A DNA stretch of 64,000 bases from Trichomonas vaginalis G3 (lineage: Eukaryota > Parabasalia > Trichomonadida > Trichomonadidae), in the NCBI RefSeq assembly GCF_026262505.1, contig NC_067205.1, positions 18,411,645 to 18,475,644 on the forward strand. The letters run 5' to 3'. Position numbers and translations under genes: made by a program. Shown here piece after piece: positions 31,567-41,775 of the stretch (the first letter of the stretch is position 1; each line of letters starts with the position of its first letter). Below the pieces are notes generated by a model. The model worked only from the letters and a program-made list of their open reading frames with translations, did no database searches and was not told where the DNA came from.

Positions 31567-32178
31567 ATGTCAAACATTGAGTTTGAAACAGTAAGAAAGA
31601 TTGACAATGACACCAAAGTGGTTAGAATTGGTGATTTAAACGTAAGATACTGTAAGAAATACAACAAATATTCTTTGTCAGACATTATAACACCTTCTGG
31701 AAAGAAAACAAAGGACTGGGTTAGAATTGCTTCTACTCAGAAAATTTTGACAAGAAATCCTGAGCTCATGATATCGGTAAGATTCTATGGAACTACAGCA
31801 TATCTCATTGACAAAAGTCTTATACCAATAATTCTTCTGTGGATTGACCCTGTTGTTGGATATAACTTCATAACTTATGGTTCATTCGACTCAGAACGTT
31901 GCAGTGAAGGCTTACTTTACATCGTTCAGAAACCGAAGGACTTCAATACAAAGAGATATAAGATAGGAAGAACATATAATATAACTCAAAGATATGACAG
32001 TACAGTCAATAGAGTCAAGGTTGTGTTCGTTAATGATATGAGAGCCGCAGAAACAGAACTACTCGAAAAGTTTGAGAAAATGTATGGTGCTCCCATAAAA
32101 GGTAAAGAAACGTTTGAAGTAGATGAGATAGATAAAGCTATAAAATTATTTGACGAAGTTGCTGAAAAATACATGTAA
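31567..32178 (+). CDS. KilA-N plus GIY-YIG-like (T5orf172) protein
   Basis: The start is taken at ATG 31567 (MSNIEFETVRKI), since the upstream extension uses TTG. The N-terminal half matches the KilA-N pattern (VRYCKKYNKYSLSDI ... WVRI ... YLIDKSLIPIILLWIDP), a DNA-binding domain common in large DNA viruses and phages. The C-terminal half resembles T5orf172, a GIY-YIG relative: GLLYIVQ, KRYKIGRTYNITQRYD, AETELLEKF and GKETFEV in order. It could be a regulator or a nicking nuclease. The gene is intact and shares its leader with both neighbours. Confidence 0.75.
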   Translation: MSNIEFETVRKIDNDTKVVRIGDLNVRYCKKYNKYSLSDIITPSGKKTKDWVRIASTQKILTRNPELMISVRFYGTTAYLIDKSLIPIILLWIDPVVGYNFITYGSFDSERCSEGLLYIVQKPKDFNTKRYKIGRTYNITQRYDSTVNRVKVVFVNDMRAAETELLEKFEKMYGAPIKGKETFEVDEIDKAIKLFDEVAEKYM

Positions 32179-32265
32179 AGCGTTTATTTTTGTCTTTTGT
32201 GAAAGTCAGAAAATAACGCTAATTTTTTCCTAACAAAAATTTTTATCTTGTATGTAAAGACAATA

Positions 32266-33051
32266 ATGTCAACATCAGAGAACACAACAACTGCTATCGT
32301 TCATGAAGCCATAAATGAAGAATACGAGTACATACAGTATAACAAACAGTTACGTCTCATTCGTTCAGTCAAAGACGATATGTACCAAATGCAAAGTATA
32401 ATGAATGCTCTTCGTTCTACAAAGCAAGCATATCATTGGTTTGAAAACCAACAGACAAAAGAACTTTTAGAAGAATTTCCTCATATAATTGCTTTGCAGA
32501 ATGAAGAGATTCCGTATGAAAATCGCAAGAATTTGGCTCCTTGTTTGAAAGGTTATTATGTTCATAGACTTTTAGTAAACGCTGTAGCAATGTGGGCTTC
32601 ACCTCGTTATGCTTGTTATATTTTCATGATGTTAGATGAACTATATAAAGCAAAAGATGAAGTCATTGAAGCAAAAGACAAAAGCATACAGAAAAGAATA
32701 CCGCGTTCAGTACCAAAAGGAAAGGAAAAGAGTTATAGGTATATGATTTATACTGAAGAGTTGGAGAAAGAAGAAGATAAAGATATGGTTATGTTGCATT
32801 TAGTCAGAAGAAACAACAAGAGCTTTTATGACCTCGCTAAAATATATAAATCTGACAGAAACTGGTTCTATCGTGAAAACTTACCGATTTCAATGACACC
32901 GAATGAGCAAATAAAGGAAATTGTCAAAACTACTCTTCCTCAAACACACTATGACATCAAAGGTTGCACAATACTTACATTCAAAGAAGACTTACCATTA
33001 CTGAAGGAAAAAATAACAGAATATTTCGATAACTTCAAAGAGGAAGAATGA
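32266..33051 (+). CDS. KilA-N domain protein, 261 aa
   Basis: The start is taken at ATG 32266 (MSTSENTTTAIV). Residues about 55-125 match KilA-N with YHWFENQQTKELLEEF and GYYVHRLLVNAVAMWASPRYACYIFMML, a DNA-binding module of viral regulators. The C-terminal domain (DMVMLHLVRRNNKSFYDL ... NRNWFYRENLP) is like that often found with KilA-N in giant viruses. It is intact and lies downstream of the other KilA-N gene with the leader TTTTATCTTGTATGTAAAGA. Confidence 0.78.
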   Translation: MSTSENTTTAIVHEAINEEYEYIQYNKQLRLIRSVKDDMYQMQSIMNALRSTKQAYHWFENQQTKELLEEFPHIIALQNEEIPYENRKNLAPCLKGYYVHRLLVNAVAMWASPRYACYIFMMLDELYKAKDEVIEAKDKSIQKRIPRSVPKGKEKSYRYMIYTEELEKEEDKDMVMLHLVRRNNKSFYDLAKIYKSDRNWFYRENLPISMTPNEQIKEIVKTTLPQTHYDIKGCTILTFKEDLPLLKEKITEYFDNFKEEE

Positions 33052-33080
33052 AGTCACGACAACATTAACGAAGAGAGAAT

Positions 33081-33131
33081 GAGGTGAAAAAAGAGGTGAA
33101 AAAACGGGTGAGATCTCACCTCTTCACCTAA
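33081..33131. repeat. GAGATCTC palindrome block 3 (KilA-N region)
   Basis: GAGGTGAAAAAAGAGGTGAAAAAACGGG precedes TGAGATCTCACCTCTTCACCTAAA. It lies 30 bp after the KilA-N stop codon. Confidence 0.7.
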
Positions 33132-33179
33132 AATATATTTTTGTGATATATTTACACTCATTTACGAAGAAGTCATGAA

Positions 33180-33480
33180 TCCTACGTCAATTATGTTCGA
33201 CACTGATAACATTAACGATAACATAACGATAACATTAACGATAACATAAATGCTCCATGTCAATTATGTTCGACACTGATAACATTAACGATAACATTAA
33301 CGATAACATTAACGATAACATAAATGCTCCATGTCAATTATGTTCGACACTGATAACATTAACGATAACATTAACGATAACATTAACGATAACATAAATG
33401 CTCCATGTCAATTATGTTCGACACTGATAACATTAACGATAACATTAACGATAATATTAACGATAACATAAACAATAACA
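33180..33480 (+). repeat. Nested satellite: 12-bp ATTAACGATAAC units in about 75-bp units
   Basis: Blocks of CATTAACGATAA repeated two to four times are joined by TAAATGCTCCATGTCAATTATGTTCGACACTG. Four larger units are visible. No coding frame fits. It fills the gap between the KilA-N gene and the 157-aa gene. Confidence 0.85.
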
Positions 33481-33607
33481 TTCATTTTTGCATTAATCCT
33501 GCTGTGTTGTCAAAATGTCATGTTGTCATCATTTTTAAAAGAAGTTAATTAACCTGGTGACATGGTGACGTAGTGACACCATCAGTTATTCAAAAATATA
33601 TTTTTGC

Positions 33608-34081
33608 TTAAATAGCTTCAGGGTCTATTTCTTCAACCATTTCACTTCCTTCGTCAATGTCAATAGAAGCTTCTTCAACCTTTGGTAAGAATTTCTGTAT
33701 AACATCTTTGTTCGTTATTGTCTTCAGAGATGAAGGATAATATTTCACATTTGTTTCACCCTTCTTATATTCTTTCTGTTCGGAAAGATTTAAAGCAATA
33801 CTGAAGAAGTCAATGTTAGAGTTCTTTATGACAGTATAATGAGTATCTTTGACATTCACGAAGAAACTCTTTTGTTTCAAAACTACTGCTAACTCTTGTG
33901 AAGTATAACGTTTGCGGTCAATGACGATAGCTAATGGTCTGACATACTGACCAAACTTAGATTCTTTCACAAACTTCTTGTTAAAGATAACATTAACATT
34001 TGAAGCATTATTGAACTCATTCTTGATGGCAGTAGCGAGAGCATTGTATGAAAAGAACTTGCAATCTTGCATGTGTTTCAT
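33608..34081 (-). CDS. 157-aa protein of unknown function
   Basis: An intact gene from ATG 34081 with leader ATATTTTTATTTTA. The protein (MKHMQDCKFFSYNALATAIK...) has a mixed alpha/beta look and an acidic C-terminus (IDEGSEMVEEIDPEAI). No family was recognised. It stands divergent to the 195-aa gene and polymerase. Confidence 0.55.
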   Translation of the reverse strand: MKHMQDCKFFSYNALATAIKNEFNNASNVNVIFNKKFVKESKFGQYVRPLAIVIDRKRYTSQELAVVLKQKSFFVNVKDTHYTVIKNSNIDFFSIALNLSEQKEYKKGETNVKYYPSSLKTITNKDVIQKFLPKVEEASIDIDEGSEMVEEIDPEAI

Positions 34082-34170
34082 TAAAATAAAAATATTAAAT
34101 TATTTTGAAAAATAACTTTAAAAATCTAATCTAATTTTTTCAAAAAATATTTTTTTATTTCCTACTAAAG

Positions 34171-34758
34171 ATGTATCGGAAGTTGTCTAAGTTAGAACAC
34201 TCGGAAATAAAACAACTTCTTACAGAAGCTAACATAGAAGTAGCAAAACATTACGCAACAAACAAAAAAGCACTCGCTGACATCCTCAATGACTATAATG
34301 GTGCAATAAGTTATGATAGAATTCATGAGTTCATAAAGCCGCAACGCGGCGAGGACGAAGTCCATGCAAGAGCATTTCCTTTAAATGACGTTGCTATTGA
34401 CTTATATCATAGACGTTCAGTACCTCATGAAGTAAGAAGAGAAATGTTTGACATAACAAATGCAAACGTTGGTGAAACAAGAAGAAGAGACGACACACTG
34501 AAACAACAGAGAAGAGAGATGTTTAAAAGTGCTATAGAACAAGTTCGCAAAGCTAACGATGTCATTCGTTCCATTGACGACAAACCAAAAGAAGGTGAGA
34601 GATGGTTAAAGAAAGATGAAGAGAATAGGAAGAGAAATGTGAAGTCAGGCAATAGACTCATTGACTTTAACATCGAAGCTTTAGATGAACCAAACAGAGA
34701 CTACTTACACAAACATTTCGGTAAGGTTTTCATGAGACTCTTAGAGAAGATTAAATAA
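34171..34758 (+). CDS. 195-aa basic helical protein upstream of the polymerase, unknown function
   Basis: The gene is intact from ATG 34171. The protein is helical and strongly basic in its middle (TRRRDDTLKQQRREMF). Residues about 57-64 (KPQRGEDE) are encoded by the double-hairpin block at 34338-34363, probably an in-frame insertion. Its position directly before polymerase B would suit a replication accessory or terminal protein, but there is no direct evidence. Confidence 0.55.
   Translation: MYRKLSKLEHSEIKQLLTEANIEVAKHYATNKKALADILNDYNGAISYDRIHEFIKPQRGEDEVHARAFPLNDVAIDLYHRRSVPHEVRREMFDITNANVGETRRRDDTLKQQRREMFKSAIEQVRKANDVIRSIDDKPKEGERWLKKDEENRKRNVKSGNRLIDFNIEALDEPNRDYLHKHFGKVFMRLLEKIK
34338..34363. 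repeat. GC-rich double-hairpin block, inside the 195-aa gene
   Basis: GCCGC-AAC-GCGGC (34338-34350) is followed by GA and GGAC-GAA-GTCC (34353-34363). The GC content contrasts with the flanking AT-rich coding sequence. The reading frame is kept. Confidence 0.7.
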
Positions 34759-34854
34759 ACTCCCAACAAGATGGATGGTATGTTTAAAACTTGGTGGAAA
34801 GTATGAATGTTCTACGTTAAACCTCAATAATATTGGAAATTACTACATCAGCTC

Positions 34855-37800
34855 TTGAAGGAGAACTTTATATCAGAGATAGAAGCAAATGCTGCAGGTA
34901 TTGTTGAAATGCACTATGACTTCTTCTTGACAAACATAAAGAATCTTACCGAAATAAAGATGTATGATTTAACAGAATATGAAGGCTTAACGATGTTAGA
35001 TGTAAAGAAAGGCAAACCAAAAAAGAGACCATATAGAGATGAAAGCACACTGACAAATGACCAGAAAGCCATTTTGGAAGCTCTTAAGCAAACAGGAAAC
35101 CCAGCACTTATAGAAAGCTTTTGGAAAGATAATGGTGAAAAGAAGTTTTATAAGAAGAGAAGCGGTCAGTTCTGGAAGTATCTTTGCACATTACCTATAA
35201 ATCTTGAACGCTACCAAATCTTCAATGAATTGAACAAAAGAACTGCAACACTTATGACAGAAGACAATTGTTTCGTTTATGCTTGCATTCAGGCTGGAGT
35301 AGATGGAGAGACTATTGACCACATGAGAGAAGTCATTCGTGTTAGAGACTTTCCTCAAAGTAAAGTACAAGAAATTTCTGACGCAACAGGTATAGCATTT
35401 AATGTTACCATTGGTTATTTCAATGACTCAAGACATAATGAAATAAAGAGATACATACCAAAAGAATGTGAAACTGTTAGAACTATTGACTTACTTCTTG
35501 TTGAAGACCACTACATGCTAAATGAAAGATTACCAATGACAACATATTTCATTCGCAACTATATAGAAATCTTGAAGGAGTGTGGTGGAATGAACATTGA
35601 GAAACAGATGAAGATTTATACAAAGAGAGAAGATAAATATGTAGTTCGTTATGATAGAACAACACCGTTATGGGATGTTATGAAAACATTGTGGGAGTGC
35701 AAATATTTCGAACCTATTTCTTATGGAGAACTTTTCACATATACGACTGACTTATATAAACAGAACCTTGCACCATTTAAAGACTTGTCATATGCTCCAA
35801 AGTATTGTGTACAACTGAAGAAGAAAGCCGAGTCAAAAGAAGTAAATAAAGCTAAATGTAAGTTCATTCCTGAGCACGTTTTCTTTGCTGACTTTGAATG
35901 CAATACCGATGGCTTTCATAAAGCTTTTAACATCTGTTATGACAGTGAAGATGGTTCAGTGAGTGAAAGCATTTGGGTCAGAACTGTGCAACAGAATTTT
36001 TGGAACGACTTCCTGACAAGAGTTTAATATATTTCCATAACCTCAGTTATGATATAAACTTCATCTTAAGACACATGACAGAAGTGAAAGGAACTCCCAT
36101 CATTAAAGGTTCACGAACAATGCAAATAACTGGCTTATATAAAGGAAGGGCAATTATTATAAAAGACTCTTACAGTGTTATAAATAAGAAGCTTAAACTA
36201 TTTCCTGCTATGTTTAACTTACAAACAGGACCGAAAGAAGTATTTCCATACAACTACTACAGCAGTACTTTGTTAGCAAATGACAACAGAACTGGTGTCA
36301 TTTCTGAAGCATGTAAGTTTATCCGGGATGCAGATACATTCATGAAAAACATAGATTCCATCAAAGGTTGCAGAATAGATGAGAACCACTTCGACTTAGA
36401 AAAGTATAGCACATTTTATTGCAAACAAGATGTAAGAATTTTAAGAGAAGGTTTTGTTAAGTTCCGCAATGACATATTGAAAGAATTTGATTTAAACGTT
36501 TATGACTACGTTAGTATTTGTTCAATTGCTAACAAATTATTTGAGAACAGAGTGTACTTCCCGAATGGAAATTTATATGACCTCTCAAATAAACCAAGAG
36601 AATTTATTTCACGCTGTATTCAAGGTGGAAGATGTATGTTGTCAGATAACATGAAACAAAAGAGTAAAGAGAAACTCATTGCTGACTTCGATGCTGTTTC
36701 ATTATATCCATCAGCTATAGCAAGACTTTATACTTTAGAAGGTATACCGAAAGTATTGAAGGAAGAAATGTTAAGCACAGAGTATCTCATGAGACATTTA
36801 TTCGATGACGACCAAAAGGAACCCATTGGTGAAAAGTTTATGTCTGGCTTCTTTGTTCTCATTAAGATAACAGAGATTGGAATACATAGACACTTTCCAT
36901 TAATAGTTTGTGACCCTGAACTAAATCCAGAACTTAACGTTCCCAGAAGTTCAAACACTTGCTGTCTCATGTATGTTGACCATATAACATTACAAGACCT
37001 CATAAAATATCAAGGCGTCAAATGTGAAGTGTTGCAAGGATACTATTACGATGGAAACAGAGATATTAGAATAAGAGATGAAGTAAAGAAGTTGTTTGAG
37101 TTAAGGTTAAAGTATAAGAAAGAAGGAAATCCTTTGCAAGAAAATATAAAGCTCATTCTGAACAGTATTTATGGCAAAACTATTCTATCTCCTATTGAGT
37201 CAAAAATAACCATAGTAAATGACAAAGATGCTATAAGATATGCCATCAGAAACTACAACCATATAGTGAAGTTCGAAGGTTTGGATGTTCAGATAAAACT
37301 ATTTTCAAGCTAACGAAAAGCATTTGCAGACACTTTAACTTCTGTCCACTTGGTGTTAACATTCTGTCTATGTCGAAGAGAATAATGTGTGAAGTATTCT
37401 GTACTGCTGAGGACTTAGGAATGGACATCTTTTATAGCGATACGGACAGTATGCATCTCTACAATGAAGATATCCCTCGTTTAGCTGAAGAGTTTGAGAA
37501 ACGTTATGGAAGAGTTCTCATTGGTAAAAACCTTGGTCAATTTCATAGCGACTTTGCAGAAATCACAAAAGATAAACAAAGTTTAGCATACAAGTCAATA
37601 TTTTGTGGAAAGAAGACTTACATAGACTTACTCACGAATGATTTAAATGAAGTTGCATTTCACTGCAGAATGAAAGGCGTGAAGCAAGATGTTATTGCTT
37701 TAACCGCTAATGAAATGTTTCCTGACTCTGTTCAGTGTTTCTATGATGAAGATAAAGGTTTAATGGTTCCGCAAGGAACATATGACAAAGACTCTGAGTT

Positions 37801-37945
37801 CAGTTTAATGAAACTTTACAAAGCACTTCACGATGGTCAAGAGATTGGATTTGACTTATGTAAGTCATGTCAACCTTGCTTTGCTGAAAAGTTTAACTTC
37901 TCAATAACGACTAAAACAAGCTTTATTCGTAAGTTGAAGTTCTGA
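34855..37945 (+). pseudogene. Protein-primed type DNA polymerase B, two or more frameshifts
   Basis: Three successive frames (34855-36027, 35973-37313, 37370-37945) hold all motifs in order: Exo I FADFEC, Exo II FHNLSYDINF, Exo III YCKQDVRIL, motif A ADFDAVSLYPS, motif B LILNSIYGKT, motif C YSDTDSMHL and GKKTY. All catalytic Asp are present. It is the replicative polymerase of the element and is expected to use a protein primer. The N-terminus is unclear: no in-frame ATG precedes 34855 after a stop at 34825; ATG 34772 starts a short frame (MDGMFKTWW) that may be the displaced start. Confidence 0.92.
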
Positions 37946-37992
37946 GGTCATTTATTTTTGTCAGCAATGAGGTCATTTCGTGATAAAAATAA

Positions 37993-38017
37993 GCCGCTAG
38001 CGGCAAGGGCGAAGCCC
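37993..38017. repeat. GC-rich double-hairpin block, intergenic
   Basis: GCCGCTAGCGGC (37993-38004, perfect palindrome), then AA, then GGGC-GAA-GCCC (38007-38017). It lies between the convergent polymerase and penton-like genes. Confidence 0.75.
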
Positions 38018-38027
38018 ATGTGGTCAT

Positions 38028-38884
38028 TTACAATACTGCGATGGTAGAGTTTAAGAGTTGTGCTTCAATATAGAGACAGTCCTTATGGTCTGGAGGTAAG
38101 AACACTGGGCAGTTATGGTCATGAGTGGAGAACATGTCTATCCAAAACTCACGATTGAAGCCAGTTAATTTATAGTATTTAGGGTTAGGAAGTGGTGAAG
38201 TTCTTGTATGACCAATGAACTCATTTTCAACTCCCTTACTTAAGTTTGAATATAATATAGCTTGCTTTCTATCCCAAATGCCAGGTGTTACAATCTTTGA
38301 AAATTCATTTTCCTCGGAAGCATTGCATCATAATTGAAAACATTCTTGAAATCATCACTTGGTTCAGAGATTTGAAATCTTATACGTAATGGATTTTCTT
38401 TCTCTTTAGCGACTTCATTGAATGGTGAGAATACAACAAACTGACAGTCATGAGTTCCATCTTCATTTTCATTAAATTCATAATGAAAGTCTATAAGTTG
38501 TGGCTGACTACCTTCTTCTTTCAGTTGTGCAAGAAACTCACGTAAAGGCTGTAAAGTTTGTACTTCAATGTTAAACTTTTTCTCGAACATTTCATTAAAT
38601 GAAATCATACATTGCAACAATGTTGTATCGTCTTTAAAGTATTTGTATATGTGAATGTTTTGGGCGCTTAAAGACTGTTCGTCATTTTCTATCTCGACTT
38701 GAAGTATAAAGTCAACCTTTCTGAAAGCACGTGTTATATACATAGATGTTATGCCAATGTACTTCTCTTCATTTATGTTCACAATCCAGTCTGTTGGAAA
38801 CTTAAACGTTACTCTGTTCCCCTTTATTTTGACGTCAGGGTTTTCACTACTGAACGCAACAGATAAAGGTATTTGTCTATACAT
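38028..38884 (-). pseudogene. Penton-like putative minor capsid protein, paralogue 2, one frameshift
   Basis: From ATG 38884 (MYRQIPLSVAFSS) 198 codons are open to 38288. The coding signal then continues in another frame from about 38320 (PGIWDRKQAILYSNL, GHTRTSPLPNPKYYKL, FWIDMFSTHD, LYIEAQLL) to a stop at 38028. The order of strand-like segments matches the genes at 48910 and 22997. The leader TTTTTATCCGAATTAA is of the late type. A penton or other vertex protein is the best guess from position, length and beta-rich sequence. Confidence 0.55.
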
Positions 38885-38908
38885 TTAATTCGGATAAAAA
38901 TAAACCAT

Positions 38909-39169
38909 TTACTCTTTCTTTGCTTCAGCTTCTTTAGCTTTTGCTTCAGCTTCTTCTCTAGCTTTCTTCGCCAGCAAACGTGGGTTCTTTTGTCTTCCAG
39001 CAGCTAATGCAGCAAGTTGTTTTTCACTAAGTTTTCTCTTTGGTCTCTCTGGCTTTTGTTCTTGTTTTTGTTCCTTCAGTTCGGATAAAATTTGCTCACG
39101 AATTTCTTTCTTCAATGCTTCAACATCTATGACCCCTTGGATCTTGTCCGTAGGGCTTGTCTGAGTCAT
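38909..39169 (-). CDS. 86-aa charged helical protein, unknown function
   Basis: The start is taken at ATG 39169 (MTQTSPTDKIQ) because it follows the late-type leader TTTTTTATCTGCAGTCAA. The protein is almost wholly helical and charged: KKEIREQILSELKEQKQE, then an RPKRKLSEKQLAALAAGR stretch, then Ala-Lys-Glu repeats. It may be a DNA-condensing or scaffold protein, judging by composition only. It is divergent from the 144-aa gene. Confidence 0.5.
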   Translation of the reverse strand: MTQTSPTDKIQGVIDVEALKKEIREQILSELKEQKQEQKPERPKRKLSEKQLAALAAGRQKNPRLLAKKAREEAEAKAKEAEAKKE

Positions 39170-39214
39170 TTGACTGCAGATAAAAAACAAAATTAAAACT
39201 TTAACCGATGTAAA

Positions 39215-39649
39215 ATGAGCTTGTCAAAATCAGAGCGAGAGTCTATTATATTAAATGACGCAAGAGGAATACAACATCCTTTCTATTACGTAAGTCAGAG
39301 TAAAGATGGTAAAATATACGTAAGAAAAAGAAAGGTTCCATTAGCGAATGCAGAAAGCGACAACATTAAGGTGTATGGCAAGGGTGAAGTCCACGAAGCC
39401 CATATAAAACCTTCTGTTCAAACTGAAAAGTCAATAGAACAAGAAGAAAAGAAGCCAGATGTACTTTCAATAACGAACCAAGAGCTTATTGCAAAGTTCG
39501 TGAATTTCATTGAAAAACAAACCGAGTCAAAGAACCCTGACCCACCAGTGAAAGAAGTTGAGACAAAAGAGAATGTACAGTTCATTGAAAATGTCAAGAA
39601 ACAACTTCCACCACGAATGCCAAGAAGAAGAGTGAGAATAATGAAGTAA
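39215..39649 (+). CDS. 144-aa protein with KDG/RK motif and basic tail, unknown function
   Basis: The N-terminal part (ERESIILNDARGIQHPFYYV then SKDGKIYVRKRKVPL) resembles the first part of the 81-aa gene at 41776 and of the Maverick C gene at 51956. The middle is acidic, and the end is very basic (PPRMPRRRVRIMK). In Maverick A only its last 20 codons are in the window. It precedes the capsid gene, so a structural or scaffold role is possible. Confidence 0.55.
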   Translation: MSLSKSERESIILNDARGIQHPFYYVSQSKDGKIYVRKRKVPLANAESDNIKVYGKGEVHEAHIKPSVQTEKSIEQEEKKPDVLSITNQELIAKFVNFIEKQTESKNPDPPVKEVETKENVQFIENVKKQLPPRMPRRRVRIMK

Positions 39650-39676
39650 ATAGATATTTTTATCTGAAGTAAATAC

Positions 39677-41250
39677 ATGCAGAACGAACAGTTAAACGAA
39701 TTTACTCCAGCAGAGCATATTCATCAGATTCGCTCATATTTCGATATCATAGACAATGCAGTTCAAATTGGTGACACTAATAGAAAATATTCTGACGCAA
39801 AGATTCCATCACAACCTGGAACTGCTAAAGATAACACATGGGTAACATTCAATCTCTCACCTTCTGGTGAAAATATGTTGGACCTTTACAATACATTCAT
39901 TACGTATAAATGGAAGGTCAATTTATTGTAGATAAAGAAATTGGTTCAGGTTCCAATAAAACAAACCCACCAGGATTTTGGATTGGTTTCGATGACGCTT
40001 TCTATGCAGTTGCTGGATATCAAATCCTTGCAAATGGTCGTATCGTATATTCTCAAGACAACGCAAGAGAAGAAGCATATATAACTTCAAACTCACAAAC
40101 TACCGAACAAATAAAGAAAGTAGATGTTTTCTCAAAGACTCGACATGAAGATGTATGGAGTCATTCGGGAACATGCAGAACAGGACAAATTGTTAGTGGT
40201 CCAATTACAGCAGGAAAATCATTTGATTTTAAGCTTCGTTTAAGAATTCCTGTTAGAAGATTCCTTCCATTAGAAGCTATTCGATTTATTCCAGCTTTTG
40301 CAGGAAACATTCAGCTTAAAGTAAAGTTCAGTAGCGACGCCTTACAATGCACATCTATATCTGTAAATGATATCATTGCTTTCAATCCAACTCTTAAAGT
40401 TGCATTTGCTTCAGATTCAAATCCACCGACAAATAAATTTGTTCCATGGAATGAACCATTCACTATGATAACGAAGGCAGTAGAAGCTAGTGGAACAGTT
40501 ACTATTACAACTGTAACCCAGCAACTATTTCGAACAAAGATGGATTTTAATGAATGTTTCATTCATCCAAAGTCATTCTCTTTAGACCCTAACATTTATA
40601 CAGAACTTGTAGAACATTATGCAAACGAGGCTTTATGTTTTCCTGTTAAAGTTATGGATTGGATTCCTATGGACGGTTCATTCTCAAAGAATACAGATAG
40701 TTCAAGTGCAACATTTACAGCAGCTTATACGCCTATTAATGTTAAAAGTATTTGGGCACTATTTAGAAAGAAAGACAACTATTATGTTAATTTTGAGAAC
40801 CCTAAGTTTAAATATCTTCAGCTTTCCATGGGAGCTTATGGAAATATGCCTGCAGAACCCGAAAAATCATATGGACCTGTATTTTATGAAATGGTTGCGA
40901 ACGCTTGCAATACAAACAATGATATGATTGGATTTAATGAAGATGTTATGAGGTCATTGGTGGATGATGGTAGTGTGGAACATAAATGGGATAGCTATGA
41001 CAACACACATTTCTTATGTGGTTTTCCAACAGAAGTGGACTTTTGCTTCCAGCAAGGTCAAACATCTACTGCTCCAATAACATACAAATTGTCTGTTAAA
41101 GGACCTATTGAACTAGCAACTGAAAACGTACCAAAGCCACTTATTGGATTTATGAGGGATTGTTGCTTTGCCATTCAGGTGCGTGCTAATGGAATCCCAA
41201 TAATAAGATTAGATGACTATAACTTAGCTACGGACGACAGTGAGGAATAA
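39677..41250 (+). pseudogene. Major capsid protein gene, frameshifted copy of Maverick B
   Basis: It is almost identical to the intact gene at 92-1666. One base is lost and one changed in the run TATAAAATAGAAGG of copy A, which reads TATAAATGGAAGG here (about 39905-39917), so the first 84 codons and the rest are in different frames. A translation restart at ATG 39910 is possible but would lack the N-terminal strands of the first jelly roll. The late-type leader TTTTTATCTGAAGTAAATAC is kept. Confidence 0.82.
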
Positions 41251-41280
41251 AGGATGAACGTTTATTTTTAAAGCTTATAA

Positions 41281-41727
41281 ATGAGTTCTTCATCAAGCTC
41301 TCGTGAACCTTCACCATCTATGAAACAAACTTTACCAAACGATTATGGAGCACCTATTGAATATTTCTTACGAGCTGCACAATGGCAAAGAGCAGTCTCA
41401 CCAAGGTTAGGTGTTCCACCAGCTCCTGTCAAAAATAGCATTTGGTCAAGTCCTTATATAAAATATGGTCTCCCACTAGGTTTGCTAGCTACAGCAGGAG
41501 CAGTTATGATGTTGAAAAGAAATAAAGCAAATGTTGTAAATAATACTGAAGTAGCTGAAGTTAAACAAACTCCAACACCTTCGCCTTCACAAGCAAAACC
41601 TTCAATGACTCCTGAACCTATGGAAGTACAAACTCCTGTTCAAAAGTCAACTCCTAAACCGACTCCAACATTTAAACCAGAACCTACTCCTCAAATAAAT
41701 CGTAAAACTCCTGCGTTTCCTTACTGA
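41281..41727 (+). CDS. Pro/Thr-rich single-pass membrane protein (copy B)
   Basis: This is the 148-aa counterpart of the gene at 1697-2167. It has the same Ser-rich start and hydrophobic segment (GLPLGLLATAGAVMML), but eight residues fewer in the Thr-Pro repeat tail. It is intact. A virion-associated membrane protein is plausible from its position after the capsid gene. Confidence 0.6.
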   Translation: MSSSSSSREPSPSMKQTLPNDYGAPIEYFLRAAQWQRAVSPRLGVPPAPVKNSIWSSPYIKYGLPLGLLATAGAVMMLKRNKANVVNNTEVAEVKQTPTPSPSQAKPSMTPEPMEVQTPVQKSTPKPTPTFKPEPTPQINRKTPAFPY

Positions 41728-41775
41728 AAAAATAACGTTATTTTTATTTAATATTAAAATTTTTATTTGATTGAA

